From Nocardia colli (lineage in GTDB: Bacteria > Actinomycetota > Actinomycetes > Mycobacteriales > Mycobacteriaceae), in NCBI RefSeq assembly GCF_008704205.1, contig NZ_VXLC01000008.1, forward strand, positions 330,940 to 394,939: 64,000 bases of DNA. The letters run 5' to 3'. Each line of letters opens with the position of its first letter. Position 1 is the stretch's first letter. The position numbers and the translations under genes were made by a program. Positions 8,922 to 17,402 of the stretch are shown here, piece by piece. The notes under the pieces are model-generated. The model was not told the DNA's origin. It saw only the letters and a program-made list of their open reading frames with translations, and ran no database searches.

Positions 8922-8968
8922 GTACAACGTACATGCCGATGTGTACGTTGTACAGACCGTACTAGTGC
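8922..8968. promoter_or_regulatory. Operator region with perfect 12-bp inverted repeat
   Basis: GTACAACGTACA (8922-8933) and TGTACGTTGTAC (8942-8953) form a perfect inverted repeat with an 8-nt spacer; GTACTAGTGC follows at 8959-8968. The GTAC/CTAGTAC elements resemble GntR-type half-sites. They lie between the divergent monooxygenase and fusion-regulator genes and are the best candidate for that regulator's binding site. Sequence symmetry is direct; the pairing with the regulator is inferred. Confidence 0.65.
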
Positions 8969-9002
8969 AGATATTGCGAGATGATTAGCTAACATCAGTC
9001 AT

Positions 9003-9935
9003 ATGCGTACTAGTACAGCTGGCTCGGCGGACGCCACTCCGCCCTACCTGCGCATCGCCGCGGAGATCCAGGAACGGATCAGCTCGGGCGAACTGCGGGC
9101 CGGCGATCGCGTGCCCTCCGCCCGGCAGATCACCAAGGAGTGGGGCGTCGCCATCGCCACCGCGACGAAGGTGCTGGCCGTGCTGCGCCAGGCGGGCGCG
9201 GCGAAGGCGGTGCCGGGCGTCGGCACCGTGGTGGACAGCTCGCAGGCCGCTCCCGCGCGCGAGCCCGACACCGAGCTGACCGCGGCGTCGATCGTGCGCG
9301 CGGGCATGGCGATCGCCGATGCGGAAGGCTTGCCCGCGCTGTCGATGCGCCGGGTCGCCGCCGAACTCGGCGTGCCGACGATGTCGCTGTATCGCCATGT
9401 GGGCAGCAAGGATCAGCTGGTGCTGCTGATGGCGGACGAGGCCTTCGGCGAGGCCGAACTGCCCGACCCGCCGCCCGCGGGTTGGCGAGCGCGCCTGGAA
9501 GTGCTGGCCCGCCTGCAATGGGCGATGTACCACCGGCATCCGTGGGTGGTCGCCGCGCTCTGGGTGAATCAGCCGAAGCCGGCGCCGAAGTTGCTGGCGC
9601 ACACCGAATGGGCCGTGCGCGCGTTCGACGAGCTCGGCCTCGATCCGGACGCCATGATGTACGCGCACGTCTCGCTGTACAGCTACGTGCGCGGGATCGC
9701 GGTGAACCTCGAACTGGAGGCCGGGATCCGGCGGGCGGGTACGCCGATGGAACCGTGGGACGTGCTCGAGCCGGAGTACGAGCAGTTCCTGACCAGCGGC
9801 CGCTATCCAACACTGGCAAGCCTGAACGAGCGCAACGACTTCCAGTTCGACATCGACAAGCTCTTCGATTTCGGCCTGCACCGGCTGCTGGACGGGTTCG
9901 CCGCCTTCATCGCGCCGGGTGCGGGACCGGGGTAG
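9003..9935 (+). CDS. GntR(N)-TetR(C) fusion transcriptional regulator
   Basis: 310 aa with two DNA-binding modules. Residues 12-80 are a GntR/YtrA-type winged helix (PYLRIAAEIQERISSGELRA, then PSARQITKEWGVAIATATK). Residues 95-150 are a TetR helix-turn-helix (LSMRRVAAELGVPTMSLYRH), followed by a TetR_C ligand domain (LDPDAMMYAHVSLYSYVRG). The fusion recurs in actinobacteria. TAACAT ends 7 nt before the ATG, suggesting a leaderless mRNA, and a perfect palindrome GTACTAGTAC covers codons 2-5, so it may repress itself. The divergent FAD monooxygenase is the likely target. Confidence 0.9.
   Translation: MRTSTAGSADATPPYLRIAAEIQERISSGELRAGDRVPSARQITKEWGVAIATATKVLAVLRQAGAAKAVPGVGTVVDSSQAAPAREPDTELTAASIVRAGMAIADAEGLPALSMRRVAAELGVPTMSLYRHVGSKDQLVLLMADEAFGEAELPDPPPAGWRARLEVLARLQWAMYHRHPWVVAALWVNQPKPAPKLLAHTEWAVRAFDELGLDPDAMMYAHVSLYSYVRGIAVNLELEAGIRRAGTPMEPWDVLEPEYEQFLTSGRYPTLASLNERNDFQFDIDKLFDFGLHRLLDGFAAFIAPGAGPG
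9008..9017. promoter_or_regulatory. Palindrome GTACTAGTAC inside the start of the GntR-TetR gene
   Basis: A perfect 10-bp palindrome covers the second to fifth codons of the regulator, just downstream of its probable transcription start. It shares the CTAG core with the half-site at 8959-8968 (GTACTAGTGC). A roadblock-type autorepression site is a reasonable reading but is inferred. Confidence 0.5.
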
Positions 9936-9956
9936 CCCGGTCCCGCTCACCGATCG

Positions 9957-10832
9957 TCAGGAGATCGCGGCCGCCACGTCGACCAGCGCGTGCCTGCGCA
10001 CCCAGTCGGCCACCGCGGCGCCGATCTCGTCCGGCCGATCCTCGGGCGCGTGATGCCCGGCCGGACCGATCGACGCGACTTCGGCGCTCGCGAAAGTCGT
10101 TGCGGCCCAGTCGATCACCTCCGGCGAACCGAGTCCGACGCCGTTCTCCAGTCCCATCACCAGCTTCGGCACCTCCGGCGATCGGGCCGCCCAGTTCCCG
10201 TAGTTGTCCACGATCGCCACCACATCGGCGGGTTCGCCGTCGAGCGGGAACTCGCGCGGCCACACCAGCATCGGCTTGCGCGACTCCGGCGTCGGGTACG
10301 GCGCGCGGTACACGTCGCGATCCTCGGGCGACAGGTTCGCCACGCCCCTGGGCAGGTTGAACTCGATGAACATATTCTCCTCCAGCACCATTCGCTCCCC
10401 CTCCGCGCTGCGGAACTTGCGGAACAGCTCGGCGCCGAGCGGCGGCAGTTCGTCCCAGCGCATCGGCCGCAGGAAGGTCTCGATCAGCGCGATGCCGCGC
10501 ACCCGGCCCGGATGGCGTGCGGCCCAGTCCATACCGAGCGCGCCGCCCCAGTCGTGGCCGACGATCACCACCTGATCCAATTCCAGCGCGTCGAACCACG
10601 CGTCGAGGTAGCGGGCGTGATCGACGAGCCGGTAGCCGCTGTCCGGCTTGCCGGACTCGCCCATGCCGACGAGATCGGGTGCCAGCGCCCGGGTTTGGCC
10701 GGTGACGTGCGGAATCACGTTGCGCCACAGGTGCGAGGACGTGGGGTTGCCGTGCAGGAACACCACCGGCACCGCACCGGTGCCCGCATCGCGGTAGTAG
10801 ATGAACGAGTCGAGGACGTCGACGGTTGCCAT
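9957..10832 (-). CDS. Haloalkane dehalogenase (alpha/beta hydrolase)
   Basis: 291 aa. The residues that define haloalkane dehalogenases of the DhaA/LinB group are all visible: halide-binding Asn29 in HGNPTSSHLW, nucleophile Asp94 followed by halide-binding Trp95 in GHDWGG, catalytic acid Glu118 in LIETFLRP and catalytic His260 in GPAGHHAPED. The enzyme hydrolyses carbon-halogen bonds to alcohol, halide and proton in the cytosol. It has no signal peptide and no neighbouring degradation genes, so the natural substrate is unknown. Convergent with the fusion-regulator gene (21 bp). Confidence 0.9.
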   Translation of the reverse strand: MATVDVLDSFIYYRDAGTGAVPVVFLHGNPTSSHLWRNVIPHVTGQTRALAPDLVGMGESGKPDSGYRLVDHARYLDAWFDALELDQVVIVGHDWGGALGMDWAARHPGRVRGIALIETFLRPMRWDELPPLGAELFRKFRSAEGERMVLEENMFIEFNLPRGVANLSPEDRDVYRAPYPTPESRKPMLVWPREFPLDGEPADVVAIVDNYGNWAARSPEVPKLVMGLENGVGLGSPEVIDWAATTFASAEVASIGPAGHHAPEDRPDEIGAAVADWVRRHALVDVAAAIS

Positions 10833-11078
10833 GATCTATCCTTCCGAGGTCCGGCTTGCTTGCCTTCACTCGGTTTGGACACGGGATATCTCCGCACTGT
10901 GACCGTCCGCGGAAGTGACCCTCGTCACCGCTTCGACCGCTCTCCCGCGCGCTGCACAAATCCCGCAACTGACCGGCACATCCGTAAGAATCCAGTAGAT
11001 ATAACTACCAGTCTGAAATGAACCTGAGAAAACTCCCGAATCAGACATATCGACTTGCCAAGATCGAAGCCGGTTATC

Positions 11079-11385
11079 TACTGTCTCAATACGTAGCAAC
11101 GAGCAAGATTCGGGACGGAGCGAAGCGGTGCAGGAGCGAGAGGCGAATTCCCAGTCGTGGGTAGCACTCTCAGCCGGCCCCGATCGAATCCCGATCTGCC
11201 CCTAGTCATCACGAGCGAGCACGCCCGGCGCGGCTCGACATCTCGGGTCCTCCCTCATCGGCCCTGTGGTGTCGGCGCGTGCGGTAACGGACTGGACAAC
11301 CAGCCGCACCACCGCGCGACGGACGATCTCCCTCGTGATCAGCCACCCTCGAGTCGGCGCCGGCACGGCGACTCGAGGGTGGTTT
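11079..11385 (+). ncRNA. Candidate structured small RNA of about 295 nt
   Basis: The stretch 10833-11502 has no convincing protein gene. TTGCCA (11055-11060) and TACTGT (11079-11084) with 18 bp between them form a plausible promoter, giving a start near 11091. The RNA would end at a 14-bp hairpin followed by TTTC (11343-11385). Inside it, ATCACGAG (11208-11215) pairs with CTCGTGAT (11332-11339), and between them lies a nested hairpin around CTGG-acaa-CCAG flanked by GTGCGG/CCGCAC. Length and closed-stem layout recall 6S-like RNAs such as mycobacterial Ms1, but I cannot claim homology. Confidence 0.45.
11343..11385 (+). terminator. Strong hairpin terminator
   Basis: CCACCCTCGAGTCG (11343-11356) and CGACTCGAGGGTGG (11369-11382) pair perfectly over 14 bp with a 12-nt loop, followed by TTTC. 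No convincing coding gene ends just before it, which is the main reason to suspect an RNA gene upstream. Confidence 0.75.
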
Positions 11386-11502
11386 CATATCAAGCCCCCT
11401 TGGCTGTGCGGAACGTCATAGCCCACAATCACTTCCGCGACCTCGCCCTCCGGATACGTTGGCGCCCGTTATAGTTCAGGGTGGTTGGCGTTAGGAAGCT
11501 CG

Positions 11503-12228
11503 ATGAAGTTCACAGTTCAGCGGCTCGCTCTGATAGGGCTGGCCATCGCGACATTCATCGGAGTGTCCTACTACTACGTGAACCGAGTCGAATCCCCCAA
11601 GGCGAATGCCGGCTGCGGCACCGCGCAGGTCTGCGCCAACGCACCGGCCAGCATGCCCAGCCGGGACGCGCTCGCCCTGCTCGACACGATCCGAGTCGCC
11701 GGGCGCGCGGCCAAAACCGGTTACACCCGTGAGCAATTCGGCACCGCCTGGACCGACGACGTGTCGGTCCCCGGTGGCCACAACAAGTGCGACACCCGCA
11801 ACGACATCCTGCAACGCGACCTGACCGAGGTCACGTTCAAGGACAACAGCCGCTGCGTCGTCGCCACCGGCACGCTCAACGATCCGTACACCGGCAAGAC
11901 GATCAAGTTCGTCCGCGGTCCAAAGACCTCCGACGATGTGCAGATCGACCACATCATCCCGCTGTCGGACGCCTGGCAGAAAGGCGCGCAACAGCTTTCC
12001 GCCGAGCGGCGCCAGGACCTGGCCAACGATCCGCTGAACCTGCAGGCCGTGGACGGTCCGACCAACCAGTCCAAGAGCGACTCCGACGCCGCCACCTGGC
12101 TGCCGCCGAGCAAGGTTTACTGGTGCGCCTACCTGACCAGGCAGATCCAGGTCAAAGCGGCCTACCAGCTCTGGGTGACCCAGGCCGAGAAGGACGCCAT
12201 GACACGGGAACTCACCACCTGCCCCTGA
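11503..12228 (+). CDS. Membrane-anchored or secreted HNH nuclease (DUF1524 family)
   Basis: 241 aa from ATG at 11503, with AGGAAG 6 nt upstream. A signal anchor (RLALIGLAIATFIGVSYYYV, residues 6-25) precedes an extracytoplasmic domain. The DUF1524/GmrSD-C type HNH core is clear: QIDHIIPLSDAWQKGAQQ (catalytic His) followed by ANDPLNLQAVDGPTNQSKSD (metal-binding Asn and His-Asn-His equivalent). Several Cys pairs (GCGTAQVC, KCDT, RCVV, WCAY, TTCP) suit an exported, disulfide-bonded enzyme. Similar secreted nucleases are common in actinobacteria; nutrient DNA scavenging or competition are possible roles. Confidence 0.88.
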   Translation: MKFTVQRLALIGLAIATFIGVSYYYVNRVESPKANAGCGTAQVCANAPASMPSRDALALLDTIRVAGRAAKTGYTREQFGTAWTDDVSVPGGHNKCDTRNDILQRDLTEVTFKDNSRCVVATGTLNDPYTGKTIKFVRGPKTSDDVQIDHIIPLSDAWQKGAQQLSAERRQDLANDPLNLQAVDGPTNQSKSDSDAATWLPPSKVYWCAYLTRQIQVKAAYQLWVTQAEKDAMTRELTTCP

Positions 12229-12229
12229 T

Positions 12230-13249
12230 TCACGGCATGGTCACGACGACCTTGCCGAACGGGTTGTCGTCACGGAAGTAGCGGTAGGCCTGCACCGCCT
12301 CATCGAACGGGAACACTCGATCGATGAGCGGCCGCATCCGGTGTTCGGTGATCGTCCGGTTCATCGCCTCGAAGTCGGTGCGGCTGCCGACGGCGATCCG
12401 GCGGATCGATACGTACTGCGTGCCGAACACGTCCGCGACCGACTCCACCACCGGCGTCCGTGCGGCGCCGATCATGGTGACCTGTGTGTTATATCCGCCG
12501 GAGCGAACGGATTTCGACAGGGTCGGCAGGCCGACGGCGTCGACCACATGCTCGACGCCGAGGCCGCCGGTCAGGTCCTGCACCGCCCGATCCCAGTCCG
12601 GCGTCTCGGTCGAGACGATCACCTCGTCCGCGCCGAGCTTGCGCAACCCGTCGGCCTTGCCCGGGCTGGAGGTTACGGAAAAGACCCGCGCGCCCAGCAT
12701 TTTCGCGTGTTGCACAGCGAACAGGGCGACCGCTCCGCTACCGACGGTCAGCACCGTCTCGCCGGGCGCGACCGGCACCGGCTTCGTGAGTGCCGCCCAC
12801 GCAACGACTCCCGCGCAGGTCAGCGTCGCCGCCTCCACGTCGGTCAGGTGCGCGGGCACGTGCACCACCGAATCCTGCTCGACCACCGCGTAAGTGGCGA
12901 GCATGCCGTCGAAGTTGGCGCCGTACTGCTCGGCCGCCATGGCCAGCCGCTGCGGGCCGTCGACCCACCGGACGAAGTAGCCGGCGGTGACCCGATCGCC
13001 GAGCGCGGCCCGGGTCACGTTGCCGCCGACGGCGATCACCTCGCCGACGCCATCGGAGAGCGGGACGATGCCCGGCGTGGCGGGCAGCGGATAGACGCCG
13101 TCCATCAGCATCAGGTCGCGGCGATTGATCGAGGCCGCGCGCACCCGGATCACCACCTGATCCGGACCAGGCTCGGGAATTTCTTGCGCCGCGGTGCTCA
13201 GGCCGTCGAGGCCGCGCAGCGGATCCAGGTGGTAGGCAACGCCATTCAT
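12230..13249 (-). CDS. Zinc-independent MDR-superfamily NAD(P)H-dependent alcohol dehydrogenase/quinone reductase
   Basis: 339 aa. It has a GroES-like N-terminal domain (SINRRDLMLMDGVYP, then PGIVPLSDGVGEV) and a Rossmann domain with GSGAVALFAVQHAKMLGA. The family's structural zinc cysteines are absent, which fits the quinone-oxidoreductase-like branch. The ATG overlaps the TGA of the upstream NTF2-like gene (ATGA), so the two are translationally coupled. Probably reduces a small carbonyl or enone; substrate unknown. Confidence 0.88.
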   Translation of the reverse strand: MNGVAYHLDPLRGLDGLSTAAQEIPEPGPDQVVIRVRAASINRRDLMLMDGVYPLPATPGIVPLSDGVGEVIAVGGNVTRAALGDRVTAGYFVRWVDGPQRLAMAAEQYGANFDGMLATYAVVEQDSVVHVPAHLTDVEAATLTCAGVVAWAALTKPVPVAPGETVLTVGSGAVALFAVQHAKMLGARVFSVTSSPGKADGLRKLGADEVIVSTETPDWDRAVQDLTGGLGVEHVVDAVGLPTLSKSVRSGGYNTQVTMIGAARTPVVESVADVFGTQYVSIRRIAVGSRTDFEAMNRTITEHRMRPLIDRVFPFDEAVQAYRYFRDDNPFGKVVVTMP

Positions 13250-13692
13250 CGGACACCCACGATGTACTGGTGGTCGGACACGATCCGGCCCTCGTCGTCG
13301 AGGCCGATGACCTCGAAGCCGCCGCCGGCCACCGTGCCGTCGGCCTTGGCCACCATCGTCCAGCTCACGCCGATCAGCCCGGCGGGCAACCGGATCGCCG
13401 CGTCCTCGACCGCGAATTCGTATTCGCCCGACTCGATGAACATCGCGTAGGCCCGGGTCACCCTGCGGTCCAACGCATCATGGCCGCGAACCTCCAGCGG
13501 CGGCATCGGGAATTGCAGCTGCTCCGCTGCCTCGCGCATCTCCACCGGCGGGTCCACCAGCGTCTGCGCACCGGTCGGCGCCCACAGTTCCCGGATCGCC
13601 TTGCTGCGCGCCGCCGGGTCGGCCTCGTTCCACTGCGCCGCGTACTGCTCGGCGAAGCGGGCCAGTTCGTTGTCGTTCAGTTGCTTGCTCAT
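13246..13692 (-). CDS. NTF2-like (SnoaL/nuclear transport factor 2 fold) protein
   Basis: 148 aa from ATG at 13692 (MSKQLNDNELARFAEQYAAQ). Size and pattern, an N-terminal helix pair, RELWAPTGAQTLVDPP, then a curved sheet ending DDEGRIVSDHQYIVG, match the NTF2-like cone fold, which houses small-molecule isomerases and hydrolases as well as non-enzymatic binders. It is the first gene of a two-gene unit with the dehydrogenase. It is divergent from the MmyB-type regulator at 13822, which is the obvious candidate controller. Confidence 0.8.
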   Translation of the reverse strand: MSKQLNDNELARFAEQYAAQWNEADPAARSKAIRELWAPTGAQTLVDPPVEMREAAEQLQFPMPPLEVRGHDALDRRVTRAYAMFIESGEYEFAVEDAAIRLPAGLIGVSWTMVAKADGTVAGGGFEVIGLDDEGRIVSDHQYIVGVR

Positions 13693-13821
13693 GACCCAAA
13701 GTTTTGCGATCCCGGCGATTCCGCGCGATTCCCGGCAGGGAATAGCCGAACCGCGTCCCACCTGCTTGCTCATACCCTGCACGGAATCGCCCTCCATCGC
13801 AGGTCAGATAAGAATGGGAAC

Positions 13822-14613
13822 ATGACGACGGCGATAGAGGCACCGGGGTTCGCCCGTGAGCTCAAGCACTGGCGGACCCTGCGTCGGGTCAGTCAGCTGG
13901 ATCTGGCGATCCGGGCGGACACCACGCAGCGGCATCTGAGTTTCCTGGAACAGGGGCGGTCGCGACCGGGGCGCACCATGGTGGTGCGGCTGGCGGAGTC
14001 GCTGGATCTGTCGCTGCGAGAGCGCAACGATCTGCTGCTGGCCGCCGGTTACGCGCCCGCCTTCCCCGAATCCGACTTGGATGCACCGGAATTGGGCCCG
14101 GTGCGGGAGGCGCTGACCACGATTCTCGACGGCCACCTGCCCTACCCGGCGATCGTGGTGAAGCCGCGCGGCGTGCTGCTCGCCGCCAATGCCGCTTTCT
14201 CGGTGCTGACCGAGGGCGCCGCGCCCGAGCTGCTGAAGTCGCCGATCAACGTATTGCGCCTCGCGCTGCATCCAGATGGGCTGGCGCGCAGGGTGATCAA
14301 CCTGCCCGAGTGGGGCAAGCACGTGACCGAGGCCCTGCGCGGACGGATGTCGCGCAGCCCCGATCCGGCGCTCGCCGAGCTGATCACCGAGCTGGAAAGC
14401 TATCTCCCGCAAGCGGACCCGGGCCCCGATCACCTCGGGTTCGCGGTGCCGTTGCGGCTGCGCAGCGACGACGGAGAGCTACGGCTGATCACCACTCTGA
14501 CCTCGTTCGCAACGGCCACCGACATCACCCTCGCCGAGCTGCATCTCGAGGCGTTCCTGCCCGCCGACGCCCAGACCGCGGAAATCCTGCGCAAACGCGC
14601 GGCGCGCGACTGA
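13822..14613 (+). CDS. XRE-family regulator with MmyB-like ligand-binding domain
   Basis: 263 aa. The helix-turn-helix is at about 10-65 (LKHWRTLRRVSQLDLAIRAD, then RHLSFLEQGRSRPGR). The C-terminal part (about 95-260) is the PAS-like MmyB domain (YPAIVVKPRGVLLAANAAF, then FLPADAQTAEILR), which in the family can bind a fatty-acid-like ligand. It reads away from the NTF2-like/dehydrogenase pair and most likely controls it, a common actinobacterial pairing of an MmyB regulator and a neighbouring oxidoreductase. Confidence 0.9.
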   Translation: MTTAIEAPGFARELKHWRTLRRVSQLDLAIRADTTQRHLSFLEQGRSRPGRTMVVRLAESLDLSLRERNDLLLAAGYAPAFPESDLDAPELGPVREALTTILDGHLPYPAIVVKPRGVLLAANAAFSVLTEGAAPELLKSPINVLRLALHPDGLARRVINLPEWGKHVTEALRGRMSRSPDPALAELITELESYLPQADPGPDHLGFAVPLRLRSDDGELRLITTLTSFATATDITLAELHLEAFLPADAQTAEILRKRAARD

Positions 14614-14702
14614 CCGACCACGAAACGCCGCGGAGGTCCGCCGCAACCTGGATCAGCGCCGTCCCGCGCGGCCTCTCCCCCGGCCCGCATTTCCCCATCT
14701 GA

Positions 14703-14772
14703 CGCACACCTCCTGATTTCCCGCACATCGATTCGCATGCGATTGCGTGTGCGGGAAATCAGGGGGTGTGCG
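14703..14772. repeat. GCATGC-centred hairpin repeat, copy 1
   Basis: Arms 14703-14726 and 14749-14772 (24 bp, one mismatch) flank a centre containing TCGCATGCGA. The right arm ends 1 nt before the stop codon of the minus-strand LysR gene, in a convergent gap. It shares the arm core TGATTTCCCGCAC and the GCATGC centre with two further copies at 15758 and 28721. Confidence 0.85.
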
Positions 14773-14773
14773 G

Positions 14774-15697
14774 CTACCAGGTTCGTGCGGCGGTGCGTAG
14801 GCGGGCGTGGACCAGGTCTACGTGAGGGCGGGTGTCGGTGCCTGCGCGGCGGACGAGAAAGCCGGTGTTGATCGGTGGGTCGGGTGGGTCGAGCAGGGTG
14901 ACCAAGGTGCCTGAATCGAGTTGGGCTGCACAGAGATAGCGTGGGAGCACGCTGATGCCCGCGCCCGCGACGACCGCGCCGGCTACCGCGCGCAGGTCCG
15001 CGACGATGACGGCCGCTTCGCCGGTCAGTCGGATCCCGAAGACGTGCCGCCAGTACCGGCGCAGAATCGGCAGGTCGGGGGCATAGCTGACGAGCGGCAG
15101 GGTGGACAGCGCGGCCGGGCCCTCGGTGCGCAGCCGTGCGGTATCGATCCGTCCGGCCACGGCGGGCGCGGCGACCAGCACGAATTCCTCGTCCGACAAG
15201 GCCTCCGCGATCACCGTCCGCCCGCGCGGGCGCACGGTCGACAGCACCAGGTCGTAGTGTCCCGCCCGCAGTCCGGTCAGCAGGTCCTCCGAGAGCCCGG
15301 AACTCACGGTCAGCCGGACACCGTGCACGATCAGCGGGGCGAGCGCCGGAAGCGCCTGTATCGCAAGCAGTTCCGCGGGACCGGCCAACCGGACCGGCGG
15401 CTGCGGGTCGTCACTGTCGGTAATCGACCGTCCGGCAACGGCACTCAACGCGTCCAGCGGCTCGGCGATCCGCGCGGCCAATTCGGCGGCGGCCGCGGTC
15501 GGCGCCACCCCACGCGGCAGCCGCTCGAACAACCGCTGCCCGAGCCGCTTCTCCAACGCCTGCAACTGCGCGGTCACCGTCGGTTGCGACAACCCGATCA
15601 GCCGCGCACCGCCGGTGATCGACCCCGCCCGATGCACGGCCAAAAAAGTGCGCAACTGATTCAGATCCAAACTGCCATCAGAATCCCTATCGCTCAC
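14774..15697 (-). CDS. LysR-family transcriptional regulator (ArgP/LysG-like)
   Basis: 307 aa. The N-terminal helix-turn-helix is at about 10-70 (QLRTFLAVHRAGSITGGARL, then LSQPTVTAQLQALEKRLGQ), followed by an effector domain with the ADLRAVAGAVVAGAGISVLP element typical of the family's ligand fold. It has no divergent partner: the next upstream gene is the ABC permease on the same strand, separated by the second hairpin repeat, so its target cannot be read from context. Confidence 0.9.
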   Translation of the reverse strand: MSDRDSDGSLDLNQLRTFLAVHRAGSITGGARLIGLSQPTVTAQLQALEKRLGQRLFERLPRGVAPTAAAAELAARIAEPLDALSAVAGRSITDSDDPQPPVRLAGPAELLAIQALPALAPLIVHGVRLTVSSGLSEDLLTGLRAGHYDLVLSTVRPRGRTVIAEALSDEEFVLVAAPAVAGRIDTARLRTEGPAALSTLPLVSYAPDLPILRRYWRHVFGIRLTGEAAVIVADLRAVAGAVVAGAGISVLPRYLCAAQLDSGTLVTLLDPPDPPINTGFLVRRAGTDTRPHVDLVHARLRTAARTW

Positions 15698-15757
15698 CCC
15701 ACAAGTCTATTGCCCCGCCGATACGCCCCTCGCCCCCCTTCCACCCGGCCGTCCACA

Positions 15758-15827
15758 CGCACCACTTCTGATTTCTCGCACCGAAAATTGCATGCGATTT
15801 TCGGTGCGGGAAATCAGAAGTGGTGCG
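15758..15827. repeat. GCATGC-centred hairpin repeat, copy 2
   Basis: Arms 15758-15788 and 15797-15827 (31 bp, one mismatch that would be a G-U pair in RNA) enclose an 8-nt loop, TGCATGCG. It lies 10 nt beyond the stop codon of the ABC permease and upstream of the LysR gene. This is the longest and most perfect of the three copies. Confidence 0.9.
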
Positions 15828-15836
15828 GCTTGCCGG

Positions 15837-17402
15837 TCAGCGCGGGCGGACGGCGTCGAGGAGTTCGGGGCCGTGGGTGGTCAGGCGGGTTTCGGCGACG
15901 CGGGAGGCGATCAGCGCTGCGGCGATGCCGGTGGCGATGCCTACCGGGACGGCTAGCCATTCGATCGCTTTCAGCTCGGTGAAATGGCCGATCAGCAGGA
16001 CGGCCAGCACCGGGAGGACCGCGAACAGCTGACCGAAGAGCACGACGAACTGGAGCAGCACCTTCGCGCAGCCGGGGTTGCCCGAACCGGAGAACGGATT
16101 GCCGGTGCGCTGCGGAATCGGATACGGCGCGAGCGTGGAGATGATCATGGCCGCACCGACGCCGACGCCGAGCGCGGCGAAATACAGCGCGAGCACCCAC
16201 GGGTACTGGTCCCCATGACCGAACGCACCCGGCAGGATCAGCGCGAGCAGCAGCGTGGGCAGCCCGAGCACGATCATCAGCGCCAGCAAGCGGCCACGCA
16301 CGTCCGCGCGGATTGCGCCGGGAGTGACCAGCGCCTGCCACACGGCGGTGCCGTCGTAGCCGTACAGATTGGCCCCGGCGAGCGCGGCGAACGAAACCGA
16401 GGTGACCCCCGCGAACGGCACACCACCGGTGCCGCCGCCCTGGAAGGCGGGGAACACCGGCATCAGAATGCCGACCACCAGCACCGGCAGCAACGCGGCC
16501 CGGCGCCGACTGTCCCGCGACCAAGTGCGCAGTTCCTTGATCAGCACGGCCCCGACCGGTCCGCGCTGGCGCACCCGGCCGAGCAGCCCGCCGCCGGTGC
16601 TGCCGGCCACGGAGTTCATCGGCGCGGCCAGCCGCCGGGCCAGCAGTACCGCCCAGGCCTGCCACAGCCCGAGCGAGACCACGGCCAGCCCGGCCAGCGG
16701 CAGCAGCGCGCGCAGCCAATTCCCCTGTGCCGCACCCTCTACCGCGACCGGCGCCCAGCCGGACGGAATCCAGCGCACGGCCGCGGACGCCCACGGCGGG
16801 AGGTCGCGCAGCGCGCTCACGTGGGAAAACAGCCAGCTCATCGGGTAGTAGGCAACGCCGAGCAGCCCGGCCAGCAGCACGCCGATATCCCGGCCCCGCC
16901 GCGACCGCATCGCGGCGCCGACCCAGGCCAGCACCACCCGGGACAGCAGGACCACGAACACCAGCTGCAACACGATCCCGACCACGGCGACCAGCGTTGC
17001 CGCCCAACCCAATTGGGCCGCCAGGATGATCAACCCGCCGAACGCGACCACGTTGATCACCGGCGCGGGCCCGGCGAACGCCGCGGCGAGCAACCCGCCG
17101 GCCAGCTGCCTGCTGCTGATCGGCAGCAGCCGCAGATGCTCCGGCTGGATGGTCTCGTCGCTGCTGCCGACCAGCACCGGCCCGCACAGCCAGCCGAGCG
17201 TCCAGACACCGAAAATCGTTGCGGCGATGGTGATCCCGTTCGCGACGTCACCATCGCGCACGGCGAACCCGATCAACGCCGCGGTGATGACCGCGAACAC
17301 GGCGCCGAACAGCACACCCACCACGAAGCTGAAGCCCTGCCAGCCGTTGCTCAGCGCGCGGCGGGTGAGCAGCAGCCGCATCCGGATCAGGATGCCAGCC
17401 AC
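15837..17402 (-). CDS. ABC transporter permease (ABC-2 type)
   Basis: About 521 aa from GTG at 17402; a later ATG at 17381 is possible. The protein is very hydrophobic, with roughly a dozen membrane segments in two blocks separated by cytosolic loops (e.g. RRALSNGWQGFSFVVGVLFG near the start). The start overlaps the end of the ATP-binding gene by 16 bp, so the two are translated together as one exporter. The frame remains open upstream through the ATPase gene, but that part is an Arg/Gly-rich shadow. Substrate unknown. Confidence 0.88.
   Translation of the reverse strand: MAGILIRMRLLLTRRALSNGWQGFSFVVGVLFGAVFAVITAALIGFAVRDGDVANGITIAATIFGVWTLGWLCGPVLVGSSDETIQPEHLRLLPISSRQLAGGLLAAAFAGPAPVINVVAFGGLIILAAQLGWAATLVAVVGIVLQLVFVVLLSRVVLAWVGAAMRSRRGRDIGVLLAGLLGVAYYPMSWLFSHVSALRDLPPWASAAVRWIPSGWAPVAVEGAAQGNWLRALLPLAGLAVVSLGLWQAWAVLLARRLAAPMNSVAGSTGGGLLGRVRQRGPVGAVLIKELRTWSRDSRRRAALLPVLVVGILMPVFPAFQGGGTGGVPFAGVTSVSFAALAGANLYGYDGTAVWQALVTPGAIRADVRGRLLALMIVLGLPTLLLALILPGAFGHGDQYPWVLALYFAALGVGVGAAMIISTLAPYPIPQRTGNPFSGSGNPGCAKVLLQFVVLFGQLFAVLPVLAVLLIGHFTELKAIEWLAVPVGIATGIAAALIASRVAETRLTTHGPELLDAVRPR

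Noticed and set aside
11171..11203. tRNA-like segment around CGATCGAATCCCG
   Set aside because: Only a T-loop-like string; no acceptor, D or anticodon stems could be drawn.
11157..11474. 105-codon plus-strand reading frame in the gene-free gap
   Set aside because: No ribosome-binding site, composition unlike coding sequence and it runs through the 14-bp terminator hairpin.
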